DNA from: Paragonimus westermani | Lineage: Eukaryota; Platyhelminthes; Trematoda; Plagiorchiida; Troglotrematidae | DNA length: 64,000 nt | Direction of reading: 5' to 3' | NCBI GenBank assembly: GCA_008508345.1 | Contig: QNGE01001001.1 | Span: 45,461-109,460, forward strand | In this document: one piece after another, positions 46,701 to 58,096 of the stretch | How positions within the stretch are numbered: the stretch's first letter is position 1 | Layout of the letters: each line of letters opens with the position of its first letter | Program-made: the position numbers and the translations under genes | The notes under the pieces: generated by a model | What the model saw: the letters and a program-made list of their open reading frames with translations, nothing else | Told to the model about the DNA's origin: nothing | Databases searched by the model: none

Positions 46701-49110
46701 TCGTGCCAATTACCAATAAAGATCTAATTACAATCTGTATGTGACATTTGAGCATGATAAGACATTAAATATATCAGGACAACAAAATACTGACTTTTGA
46801 ACTTCTGTATATCCATTTAAATGTTTGTGAGAACTTTCTCAACACTGATAGACACAACATACCTTAGCGATGAAATGTTTGGTGTGCTATATTTTTGATT
46901 TAGTAGCCAATGCTTACGGTGGGTCCATCCCAAGTGTGTAGCCTCCACACAGCTTATATACCAGAAATTCAATGGAGATGTATATCGCTCAGGTTAAAAA
47001 TCTCACCTTTTGAAAAATACATGTCTGATGATAATGAGCAAAACGTGTGCTATATTGAATATACATGGGTTTGAATAAAAATTAACTGACATGTAGTTTG
47101 CATTCAGTAACGCGTTGACTAGACTGCCACAATTGCTCCTGGGCTGACAAACGTTAAGCGGTAGGACAACGTTCATGCTTGCAATTTCTGCTGGAAGTTC
47201 GAAAAAATCAACGGTAAACAAACAACTAAATATTAGTCGAACCGAAGTACCCGCTGAGCGCAGTTGCATATCATATTTCTACAAGAGATTCCCTTGTGAC
47301 AGACAGCGACAGAGAATCTTGCGCTGTCACATAACACGGATGAATACTCTCATATTTCACAGTGTCAGCCACAAATGACAGTACGCGGAATGTCCAGTTT
47401 GCAAATCGAGATAGAGTAAAGTCTATCCTACAGAAAAAGAAGACATGTCAACGGGAAAGGTGTAGTGGCATAAGAGAGGTACTGAGAGAGTAAAGTGATA
47501 TCGTGCTTTCGTCCGCATGTATCAGGAAGGTCCACAGTCCGGGAATAAGCTACCAATCGTATGTGTTACTGACCAATGACCTCAACTTGTGGTCGACCAC
47601 CCTGCTGATTCTGTTGAACGGACGCTGCCAGTCTGCGTTTACGAGAATCTGGAAGATAGTAGGAAGGGATACGCATGAGAAACAAGATGGCGATACACTA
47701 CACGCCATTACAGTATCGATAGTTAGTAAGGCTGTTATGATTACCATTGATCTTGTAAAGCTTACCTACGCTGCAGTCGTGAGTATCGTTAGAAAGTGTG
47801 TCATCCACCTAGTATCAGAATAAAGACTGTTGGACGTGATCACTAAGTGCGGACTTTTACCAGTCTTCACATTTTTAGGTGGTACTTCGTCGTTTCTTGT
47901 TAGAAAGTTAATTTACTACCTTTGTAAACCAGCTTAGTGGAAAGCAGATTATCCACTCGTTGTCTGACAAGATGGCTCTTGGCATTTTCCGCAGTGATAG
48001 GTTATGAGAGACGCCGCTTTTTGTAAGTGTAGCTGATAATGATGTTCATTTACACAGGGTTGGAATATTCATGGACCATGTTGAAAATCGTTCTGCTGGT
48101 GGAGTCCAGTTACACAGAACCTAGATGAAAACCGATGAATGAGGATTTGGAAGGCAAATATAGGAACTTTACCGGAACTCAGCGGGTTGGTAAGTTGCGC
48201 GGTATGGATTTACTCTAAGATGTCTGATAACGATTCTGCCGAAGAAAGCGTGGAGTAACAAACCGCATAACTGACTCTACGTGCTATTGGGTGTTCTGTT
48301 TCCCTTTCTTATCGGAAGAGGATTTGTTGCTACGATTTAGATCAGTCATTCTTAGGAGGTGTGGACTTCTGTAGTACAGTAACGTAACTGTCAAGTTCTG
48401 TGAACTTGTGTTTTATTCTAACCATGTTCGTAGTGTTGGAAACCTTAGAGGTTTCCTTAGGATTGCTGGACCATCAAGTGATTGCACAGCTATTCCGTCA
48501 GTAGCTGATTGTCAGAAAATGTTGCATACAAATATGAGGAAAATATCCTGCTTTATGCAGGGAAAGTGGACGGAACCGTTATGGCTTCTTACTCGCAGAA
48601 GTCAGCCTTGGGGATCTGTCAGCCTGTCATGATCAGTTTCCCAATCACTCATAGAGTAAGTTATCGCAACTGTGGTCACAACCTGTGCTGTTCATCAAAA
48701 TCGGTGCTGAACGAAGTCAGAGCAGGCCTGCTTTCTGGCAAATTGTCAGCATTGTTCATTGGCAAAATATAAACAAATCTAACGAAGTTGAACATTTCGT
48801 TTGTGTGTGGTGCGCAGAACAATATCGAAGTAAGATTCTCTATATATTAACTGTTGACTGCGCGTTAGTGGATAAGGAGAGTTATGAACCATGATAGATA
48901 AAATGTTTATGTGCGAGTCATAGATGAGAATTAGTCACAAGCATAGATGGGAGGTGTGTTCCTTAGATAATGGGAAAAAAACTCTTTTGTACGGAATAAG
49001 TTTTTGGTAAACTGAGTAACCCTCGGTTATCACAAAGCACACTGCAGCAACGCGCAACTAGAGTGAGGATTCCATTCAGTTGTCCCAAACCTGTTGCTGT
49101 TCTGATGAAG
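43735..49110. other. No recognisable gene
   Basis: Long AT-rich stretch. Frames at 44.8-45.2, 47.5-47.8 and 48.4-48.9 kb were read and show no family resemblance, and no conserved splice-bounded exon was found. Confidence 0.45.
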
Positions 49111-49119
49111 ATGTGTAAG

Positions 49120-50530
49120 AAGGCCAAACGAAACTGAACAAAGAGGCGAGGCGTAAGGCACGATACCTTGAAGAGTCGAATTCTTTAGATAGATGGGTCA
49201 GGGAAAACGTTGTCATCCCAGTAGTAGCTCACAGGTCCCGTGAACGACTGGCTGAGAATCTGAAAAGCAGTGTACGTGTACTTACAGCGGGATACGGCCT
49301 CTATACAACAGTTAGTACTAGATGAGTATTTCTGTGATTCACTTTAGAGAGTGTTCTCGCAAATGCTTCACTTACCTTTTTGTTCCTTTTGTGAACAGGT
49401 ATTTTTGGGTTCCGACTACATAAAAATGCTCACAGTGACAGTGGACGTAATAAGGGCCTGAAATTGCAAGCTGACGCACTGGTATCACTCGATGTTACAT
49501 CACTCACTAACACCGAAGAAACTTGCCATGAAAAGTCTAAAGCTCATGATAAGCACGGGCTAAAACCTCCACGGTAGAATAATTGTTTTTCTATAAGGAA
49601 TGATCCAGTTAGCAGAGTTCTGCGCGAACACTTTCCTACAGCTTGATGGCTAAGTCTACCTGCAGAAGAATGACACATCAATGAATTCACCTGTGTTGAG
49701 AGTGCTTGGGGATGTTGTAATGAAACACAGTGAATCAGAACCCTTTCAGGTATTCAAACCTAAAGTGTGGCTTCGTTATGTGGACAACGCAACTGTTGTT
49801 ATACCCCGAACTCTGTTTGACCAGTTGTACAACTAATTGATTGTCGTAATAGATGGAATAAACTTTACACGCAGAGAAGGAAATTCTCGACTCGCGTTCC
49901 TTGGTATCTCGGTTTTAGGGAGACCTGATGGGACGCTTGAAGCCATTGTCTATCGTAAACCAACGACTGGTTTCATTCTAAGGTTCAACAGCGAACATCT
50001 AACCTTTTAATTTAAAAGTTGCTTACGAACTCTGTTCTGGTGTGCAGACACGTAGTGCAGCTCTTCCGAGCGCAGAAAACAAGAAGGAGCACATCTGTTC
50101 ACTTCCAGTGGGCACCCCAGTAGTTCCACAGAGACGTCCAGCAGAAGATCTGCAGGAACTGAACATGCAGAACACAAAACACGAATGACAACACCATATA
50201 TTCAAGGCACACTTGAGCAGTACAAGGGTCGCTCTAATCAGTTGGTATCCATATATTTCACACAACAAACTGATCACTCCATTTAGCCTTGGTGAACGCC
50301 AAAGATCGTGTGCAACTGCATGAACAATTTACCGTGGTCTACGCGAGTCCACATCCCGAGTGTAAGCAACGGTATGTGGGAGAGACAGACAAGGTTGGCG
50401 GCATCCGATGTGGATTAGCCTGTCACTGATCGAAGCCAAAGGACGCCTGCGCTTAACAATCACCGCAAATGGCTTGCGCTGCACCATCTGCAGTTCCATC
50501 TGCACCCCACGTATTCAGTGTAAACTCAAA
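49120..50530 (+). pseudogene. Penelope-like element, copy D
   Basis: Pieces in PLE order: LVSLDVTSLTNTEETCHEKS at about 49.48-49.55 kb (motif A region); YLQKNDTSMNSPVLRVLGDV near 49.67 kb (decayed DGVxMGSPxxPxLA motif B); WLRYVDNATVVIP at about 49.77 kb (YVDN for YVDD). Then NSRLAFLGISVLGRPDGTLE and IVYRKPTTGFILRFNSEHL to 50.0 kb, and a GIY-YIG block ECKQRYVGETDKVGGIRCG near 50.36-50.41 kb. The wording differs from copies B, C and F, so it may be a separate PLE lineage. Confidence 0.75.
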
Positions 50531-50940
50531 GGAATATGACCTGTAGGTATATCGGTGGGGCTTTTGTGTCCAGCCGGTCATTGCCGGTTACCAATTGATT
50601 GGCTAGCACGAAAAGGAAACACTTACCTCTCGGAGACGGAGATAGAGATACTGCAATGACAAGACCTAAACTGAGAAGAAATATGTGAAATGTAATACAT
50701 TTCAGTATAGGAGTGCATGCTAATGCATTTTGGAGAAGGTAGGAATGAAAACCAGGATCCAGATTGGAGTCGCAAAAGAGCACATAAACCATTCATCATA
50801 GAATACACCAACAAAGCTGAGGAAAAGGATGGGTAGAAGCCCGCAGGTACCCAATTTTCTGAAGAGAAGAGCGGATTAGTTACCATACTACCATGGTCTT
50901 GACCGACGTAATCATTAACAGAATTAAGATAGACATACTG
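50531..50940. other. Non-coding spacer
   Basis: No recognisable feature except a perfect GTAAGT donor-like site on the minus strand near 50,626 (CTCCGAGAG before it). Confidence 0.4.
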
Positions 50941-50957
50941 GTATGACTTACCTCAGC

Positions 50958-51215
50958 TTAACCTACTTGTCGTCTCTTCGCCGACGGTGCACAGTGAGTA
51001 CGTTGATGACCTACCACTCCCAAACTGCCAGCGCATTCGCGGCCGCACACATCGCAACGCCGTATAGTCACGTCACCACAACCTATAGCGCCGGTGATTC
51101 CTTGCGCACCTCGCCCTTTCGTTCTGGGCCGCGCAATAACTGTTCGTGAAACTTGCGGACGCCAGTTCGGATCGTATTCCTCCAGGCTGTCCGGTTCAAC
51201 GCCGTCTTCCAAGCA
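50958..51215 (-). pseudogene. C2H2 zinc-finger frame resembling a LINE C-terminus
   Basis: The minus strand reads CLEDGVEPDSLEEYDPNWRP, then QVSRTVIARPRTKGRGAQG, then RRCDVCGRECAGSLGVVGH and QRTHCAPSAKRRQVG before TAA. CxxCx(12)HxxxH is a C2H2 finger. The DSLEE...WR...VSRTV block followed by one finger resembles the end of certain non-LTR ORFs (DRPxWRxxV...CxxCGRxCxSxxGLxxHxRTH). It is more GC-rich and less decayed than its surroundings. Alternatively it is an exon of a host zinc-finger gene: GTAAGT donors flank it on the same strand. No start codon context decides this. Confidence 0.45.
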
Positions 51216-51319
51216 TCTAAAATGTATATTACAAGATGAGACTTACCTGCGGAGAGACGGGCACACGGCTACGCACACGCAGGTAAGATTACGAATTAGT
51301 GACTGCAAGAGTCTACCCT

Positions 51320-54300
51320 AAATGACGGTTATGACACCACTGCAAACACACAGGCCACGAGGTCAACATGCATCATGTGAAAGTGGTCGATCGCGCAAAA
51401 ATGATAGAGTAATGGCTAGTAGTGGAAGCCCTTCATTCGCGGAATTCATAGAGCTGACATATCGGAGCCGACGGCTACTATGTCAACATCGTCATTGCTA
51501 AAATGAAAGATGAACAAAGACAGACCGACAAGCAAACACGGTGGGTGACAGAAGTTTGATTTCGGCATACTTATTTGTTTGATAACCGATCCTGGTGTGG
51601 GTGTGAAACAACACAGCAACATGGTCACCACTCATCGGACGCCACTTTCAAACATATAGACAGGTGTGACGCTGGGGTCGAAAAACCCATGTAAGTTCAT
51701 CAAACACTCAAATTTAGATGGTACGAAAATGACAGCTGGAAACTAATTTCTATGAATGCCCCGTTAGTATCCAATATGTAGATAGTATTACCAAACATTA
51801 TATTACTGATCGAAAGCGTCAGCATTACTCGGTCACTAAGTAAAATTAGGGTTTATGCTAAGCGTGTTGGTCGTTTACATATGACACAATCCCGTACCAA
51901 ACATATATTATATCCGATTCAAAGCCGATCGAGCAAAAATATTAATCACTACTCTAACCATATCGACAACTTAAGTATTTTGTTTTTTTATATTTGTGTA
52001 GAAATGCCGGCTAAAAGCAAATATGTTGATAAACAGTAGAACTGAAATCGTAATCCTGGTTTTTACAGTATGTTTAAAATTAGTCTTATTCCCTAAAACA
52101 GAAGATTTCCTGTTTGTTGCCAGTCTAGTTGTTCAAACAAAAAGAAGTTATGTTCAAGTGGGTAAAATAATAAATATTCTCGGTAATTTTGTGCTAGTCT
52201 TATTCACCACATTATTAAAATCAATACATTTTTGATACAGGTTAGAGTGTGATGTACTCTACTGACCGCCTAGAAAGTAATCACTTCAGATTATGGTGCA
52301 ACACGGACCACTAAAACTTTGGTGTTCGATTTAATGAAAACAATTTGCTTGGCGCACTCCTGTCGTTCATAACTTTCTAGATAATTCACACGCATTTTGC
52401 AAGGTACTTGGTTGCTCTTCCTTAAACATCTCGACTGTGTAAAAGCTTAATTACTCTCCATGAAGTAAGTTGACTGAACTATAGTTGACATGGCTGATGT
52501 GTTCTTTATCCGAAAAGAACACTGACGTAAGCATCGTTGTGAATCCTTCACTGTGCAAGATTCAATGATTTGTTTTTATGTGTACTCATGTTGTATTCTG
52601 ACTATAAACATCTGTTGTTAAAAGCTCAACCTCAGAAGATTTATCCATGTATCAACGGTGTACAGATTAATTTTCACAGCTCTTTTGCTTCATTTACACG
52701 TTGGCTGAAAGCGATCAACTATTGGTGGGCAGTCAAAAAAGGCGAAACTTTCTAGCACAACTCAAGGGGCAGTGATGGTGTTTTTTCAAGCACCAGATCT
52801 CGGTGCCTGCTGACAAAATTTAGGACAGTGTTTTCAATCTATAGTGACTCCTAGATAAACTGTCATCTGGTTAGTTTACATTGTAGAAATGATTGAGTCA
52901 ATAGTGTGGTCCGTGTGGTCCTATGCTAAGCTGACAAGCTGCCTGCCATGACCACCTATATATAGTTGAATGGTTCGTCGGTATAAATCTGTGGCCACAC
53001 TTGATCAAGTGAGTTAAGTTCAGTCAAATTCCTTTCGAAAGCTTAGTCGTTTTTAACAGTTTTAGTAGCTGAAAATGAGCTGAACTGAGCTGAACTAAAG
53101 GGAACATCATGTTTACTTGATTGGTTTGAAGTGATAACTGTCTATGATGAATGGTTAGCGCGTCCATTTTCAGATTAACCTATCGCAATAACCGAAAACA
53201 GAGGACTCCTGCTCACAAACGTCACCACATGAGGCTGCGCTACATCACTTGTGGTCATATCCATTCACCCCCTGTCTAGTATGAATCCGAAATAAGGCTT
53301 TCATAGTTATGGCGATCAATAATCGTTAGACGGGTGACTGGCCTACTTGCCTTCAAAGCCCATATACATCGAAAACAAAAGGGGCCTCCACAGGGAAGAT
53401 CTAAACTAGGACGAAAGATCCCATAGATGTGAATCAGCAGAAGTTGAATGTAGGCATGTATATCGCTGCATTCTATACGGGTTTAGGAGAGCAAATAACT
53501 TCAAAATTTTGAGTGAATAATCAAATGGAACTCCCACTATACCGTATACTAATGAAGATGAAGAAGGGAGGAAGTTTCTCTCAGGGAGAATGTGGTTTAT
53601 CATCTGATAAGGTAGCTACTCACAGACAGTCGAACCGACACACGCCTAGACCAGCGTGAACGTTCCTAATGAGTACTCGGTAAGAAAAACAATGAATACT
53701 TCTTTGAGGGCTAAAGTACAAGCCATCGTTAAGAACAAACGTTCTTGTGAGGGAGTTCGGTGCCTTCCATAACCCGTGAATAGCTGGAGAATGAACGGAT
53801 GAAACATTGTAAATTCCGGAAAGTACTACATTTGAATATGAATCAGTTTGTAGGGCATGCATTTGGTAAATAATTGTCTTTGGCTTCCATTTCTGCTGCG
53901 CGTCTTCTTGTTTTAAAACATGCCAACAGTATGCTAGACGGCGAAATTCGTTTTCGATTGGGAAGAAATATAAGCCTTAAGAAGCAAACATAACCGCTCT
54001 CTAAAATGAGCAGCTTCATCCCATAGCGTGTCATGTTCATAGTCGGGGTATGCCTATAGTGTGAGAAAAAGTGAGTGCAAAATTCGTCATAACAAACGGT
54101 GGCTTAATATGAGGGGCAGTTTCCACAAAATAGTAACCTGTAGTGATGAGAACCTTCACAACTTGGACATCGTGCTCTCGCTATGGTCAGCAACATGTAC
54201 GATTTTTTTAGAGGTGAGCGAATGTTGAGAGCGAATTTTAGCAGTAATGGTGATACATTAAGCATTTGATGACTTCGTGAGTCTCCTTGAGTTTTGTCGA

Positions 54301-54862
54301 TTTTTCCGACTACCGAATCAGCTGGTAGACACCGTTGTTATGTCGTGAAACTCCCTACCGTCTAAGGCCTTAGTCCACAAACTTTGTGCAGGCTAGAAAC
54401 GAAAGATATGTAACTAAAAACACCCATCTGTAAACGTTCCAGCGAACAAGTGATTGCATCCCTGTTATCTTTCAGAAAGCTGCCAGGATTACTACATAGT
54501 CGCTTATTCACCGGTCGTGAAATGCAAGCAAACGTAGCTGATCTTTTGCACATGATCATTCTGTCTTGCTCAGTATGAGGTTACTAGACCATCTATCAAC
54601 ACATCGCAGGAAGATGTGGCCGGAATGCTAATCCAGGTTGTGACGTGGATGTACGCTACTGACGAGCTCTAGTAAAGGCGAAACTGAAGTACAGTGCCTT
54701 ATTTCAAGAGAGGTTATCTGGAACGTCCATCGGAATGCAACAGCTGCTACCAGTTGTGAGTGATGTTTAGCTTACACCGTGAAAAGTCCATCATTACTTG
54801 TAAACGACACTTGGCAGTTATTATGTATTTCTGATAAGTAGCGTGGCAGGCCTGATGATCTA
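51320..54862. other. No recognisable gene
   Basis: No exon recognised. At about 53,150, ATGGTTAGCGCGTCC followed by a weak box B resembles another decayed tRNA-derived element, too poor to annotate separately. Confidence 0.45.
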
Positions 54863-55414
54863 GATGCGACCCAACTGTGGAAAGTCAGGGAGTTGGCTGG
54901 ATTCGAACCAGCGACAGAAACAGCGTGCCTCAATGCGGCAAGCGCCCTATCAACTGAGCTACGAAGCCATACCACGAATTCGGAAGTTTCACATTTGGAC
55001 TCTGTTACCCACCCGTCCCACTGTCTCATATGGGATCCACCGAGTGAACCAGGGAATCGAATACAGCGGTAGGATTTCTCAAACAGTTCACGCTGGAATC
55101 CACTAACGCCCCTGCTGAGCATAGAATTTGTATTACTTGTTAGTAGTCTGGTGGTTATGTTGCTTTAGGCGAGAGTTAACGGCGGTGTTGGTGGATTCCA
55201 GCGTGAACTGTTTGAGAAATCCTGCCGCGGTATTCGATTCCCTGGTTCACCCCGTGGATTCCATATGAGACAGTGGGACGGGTGAGTAACAGAGTCCAAA
55301 TGTGGTATGGCTTCGTAGCTCAGTTTATAGGGCGCATGTCGCACTCAGACCCGCTGTTTCTGTCGCTGGTTCGAATCCAGCTGAAGCCCTGACTTTTCGC
55401 AGTTGGGTCTCATC
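54863..55414. mobile_element. Foldback element: two tRNA-derived units head to head
   Basis: A 552-bp inverted structure. Arms are 54863-55111 (unit on minus strand) and 55182-55414 (unit on plus strand), with a 70-bp centre. Outer ends read GATGCGACCCAACTGTGG and, complementary, CAGTTGGGTCTCATC. Each unit has TGGATTCCAGCGTGAACTG at the inner end, then GTGGGACGGGTG, then a tRNA-like head with GGCTTCGTAGCTCAGTT (box A) and GGTTCGAATCC (box B), then CCCTGACTTTTCxCAGTTGGG as tail. Arms are similar but not identical. Confidence 0.85.
55318..55393 (+). other. tRNA-like head of the plus-strand unit
   Basis: GGCTTCG can pair with TGAAGCC downstream to form a seven-base-pair acceptor-like stem. GCTC/GGGC forms a D-like stem, and GCTGG-TTCGAAT-CCAGC forms a T arm. 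The anticodon region is too long and does not fold properly, so this is a tRNA-derived promoter head, not a working tRNA gene. The minus-strand unit has lost acceptor pairing. Confidence 0.6.
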
Positions 55415-57902
55415 CAAATGGTGTATTTTAATGAACTTAATCGCCCAAACTGGTTCATAAGTTGTTGCGGTAGTAAAAAGATCTTTACTTCAGGGTTCCT
55501 GTTTTTGTGTTGATTAAAATGCCGTTCTTGTTAAGGCTGTTACTAGCTGAAACTGACTTATTGTTAATGCCCGTTCATATTACTAAGCCTTATATAATTC
55601 CCGACGGTGGTGAATTGTCCATCATTCTCCAATCAACTGAGGTTATCTGCACGGTGACATTAACCGAGTATGGATTCGGCAAATAGAGAGATCGGGCTGA
55701 TATGTTGTGACACATTTTCGTTTAATCAGAACTGACATACGGATGGTTGCAAAATGAGGGGGATTAAGTAGGAATGAACCACGGTGTAGTGGCGAAACGA
55801 GTTTACTTTTCTTGTTTGCACCACCTACGTAACTGTTCTTGATAAAAATAACAATATGAGACTGGACAACTAAAACAGCCTCTGCAATCAATATTCTATG
55901 TACAATCAGTAGTTAAGTCGGCATACTGAAAATGCAGCTCATTTATTGCTCATCAGAATAACTCGTCATACTGCTATCTCATCTGTGATGTTCCGGCTTT
56001 AATCAAAGGGACAACTAGCATGCTATTCTCACTTATGAAAATAAAGTTGTCCCGCCTACATTCTGTTTTGTAGAAATGGTAAGAATATTTTCAGCACTAC
56101 TATGAGTCGAACTCCACAACACCGCCTTCACTCCACCTTGTTTCGTCGCCTCAGATGACAACATTTTCCTTAGACGTAACTTGTTCCTGATCGAATGTTT
56201 TCGCAGTCCGGAAAAAGCAGTTAACAATCCAGTCCATATTGTTGTTCATCGAATGTGCCTTCTGGTAGCTTGCGGCACCGTTTTTAATTGTCCAGTCCAC
56301 GGATCAATTGTAGCTTGCAACAGCCGCTGTCCTGTTTACCTCATGAGAATGATAGTGGTGCACTTAGGGTTACAGTTGATGAAACGTACACAGAAAATGA
56401 AACGGTTGAATTCCGTTGGTATCCTCTACCAGTAACTGACTTGTGGAATTAAGACAGAAAATACTGCAACTGGTAGATTGCTCACCAGTCTCTTATAGGA
56501 ATTTCTGATGTGAGATGGTTTGTAATGGGAAGATTGTCAAAAGCGTTTTGTAACATTCAAACGAAGGTTAAAAGGTAATCAATCGTTAAGTACCACAACA
56601 TTTCTTATGGCAATCCGTCTGGTAAAAAAATTGCTGTGATATGTTAAGCAGAGAAATCTGCGGGAGTAATCGTATTCAAAGTTTGAGATGCCCAGTACTT
56701 CACATAAGGGGCCTTCTTAATAACGAAGCCGTTATTTATCCCAATTATGTCATATTCACTTAGGTTTAGCTTCATCTCTAACACTTCCGTAAAGACATAC
56801 CTCCACATATAGCTAAAATCAATGGGTCATATTCGTGCTTGTTTGTGTGTTCGCCAATGCTGTTTCAAGCGCATGTATGAACATTGTAACCTAGCAACAC
56901 GCCATCACAGTCTAACTTGGACCTATTCTAAACTCCCAGTTGAATTAGCAATATTTGGTAGCTCACCTGTACATTGTTCACTGAACATTTGTGTACATAC
57001 CCATTCAACACTTACTAGTGGCCGAGATTATTCGTTGGCGATTCAGCCTATCCTCTAAGACCGTTATGGTCCGTTACTAATGTGAGAGTTTCAAATACTT
57101 CCGCAGCAAATCCCGTGGAGCACCTTGCTAAATTAAATAACAAAATCACCAGTAGTTTTGCGCACAGAAACTGATGTCAGAAGGTGGGCACACGGACTAA
57201 GTGTCCACTAGACTACTGGCTGATAGGATAAGGATCAAAAGAGCTAACGTATACAAATGAGTGCTATTGTTCACGTCGGTGACTTTGTTGTTTAGTGCGT
57301 GAGTTACCCCAATAGACAAATTTTCGGTTTACTAGCCTCCTTTACAAAACAGAATCAGCAGGAAGGAATTATCATCTTGTACTGGGACGAGCTCATTTCC
57401 TACAACTGTTATCTGTGATCTAATGATCGTTTGTGTGCAATATTTTGCGATATCATGCAACACGTATGCACTTTCATAAACGTAGTTTGCAAAGCAAAAT
57501 GTCGCTTTTTCTCTGCCGATTAGCGTGCGTTCAACTCATGTGAATAGAATAGAAAAGTTTGAGATTCTTCCTTCATTTTTCTGGCCGACAGCCACTCTTG
57601 GTAAAATGAGAATTACACACAGTAGTGTTCAGTACTCTTGGAATAACGTGTTTGTTGGTAACGGCTAAATCCTTAGTTAACTTCGATATCAATTAGCATG
57701 GCAGCAAAGTTCTTTAGACGGAAATGCGATTTACCTTCTGAGTTAGTGTCAAGATTATGTTTGCTTACCATAGCTTCTCACTCTTAAATAGGAAATAGAT
57801 AGGGGGTTTAGATTATGTTGTCGGCATATATCAGAATCCAAACTGGTCAACACAACAACAAACTGTGTAACTAATGATTAGTTCGGCAGATTTAATTATT
57901 TT
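55415..57902. other. No recognisable gene
   Basis: Frames at 55.6-57.1 kb were read, with no domain or exon recognised. Confidence 0.45.
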
Positions 57903-58096
57903 GATGAGACCCAGTTGTGAAAAATCAGAGCCTCGGCCGTATTTGAATCACAGACAGTGGGACGGGTGGGTAACTGAGTACAAGTGCAGAATTTTCGAGC
58001 TCCTGTTGTAGCTTCATAGCTGTGCTGGTAGGGCGCTGTTTCTGTCGCTGGTTCGTGACCAACCGAAGCTCTGATTTTTCGCAATCGGGTTTTATG
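57903..58096 (+). mobile_element. Shortened relative of the foldback tRNA-derived element
   Basis: A 194-bp element bounded by GATGAGACCCAGTTGTG and, inverted, GCAATCGGGTTTTAT. The left 45 bases are only the tail of an inverted unit (complement reads GATTCAAATACGGCCGAGGC). The rest is a plus-strand unit from CAGTGGGACGGGTGGGTAAC through GTAGCTTCATAGCTGTGCTG and TCGCTGGTTCG to the tail. It looks like an internal deletion of the 54.9-kb arrangement. Confidence 0.75.

Noticed and set aside
55318..55393. Functional tRNA gene
   Set aside because: Acceptor, D and T arms can be drawn, but the anticodon region is too long and unpaired, and the sequence is one of several repeated units, so it is a SINE head.
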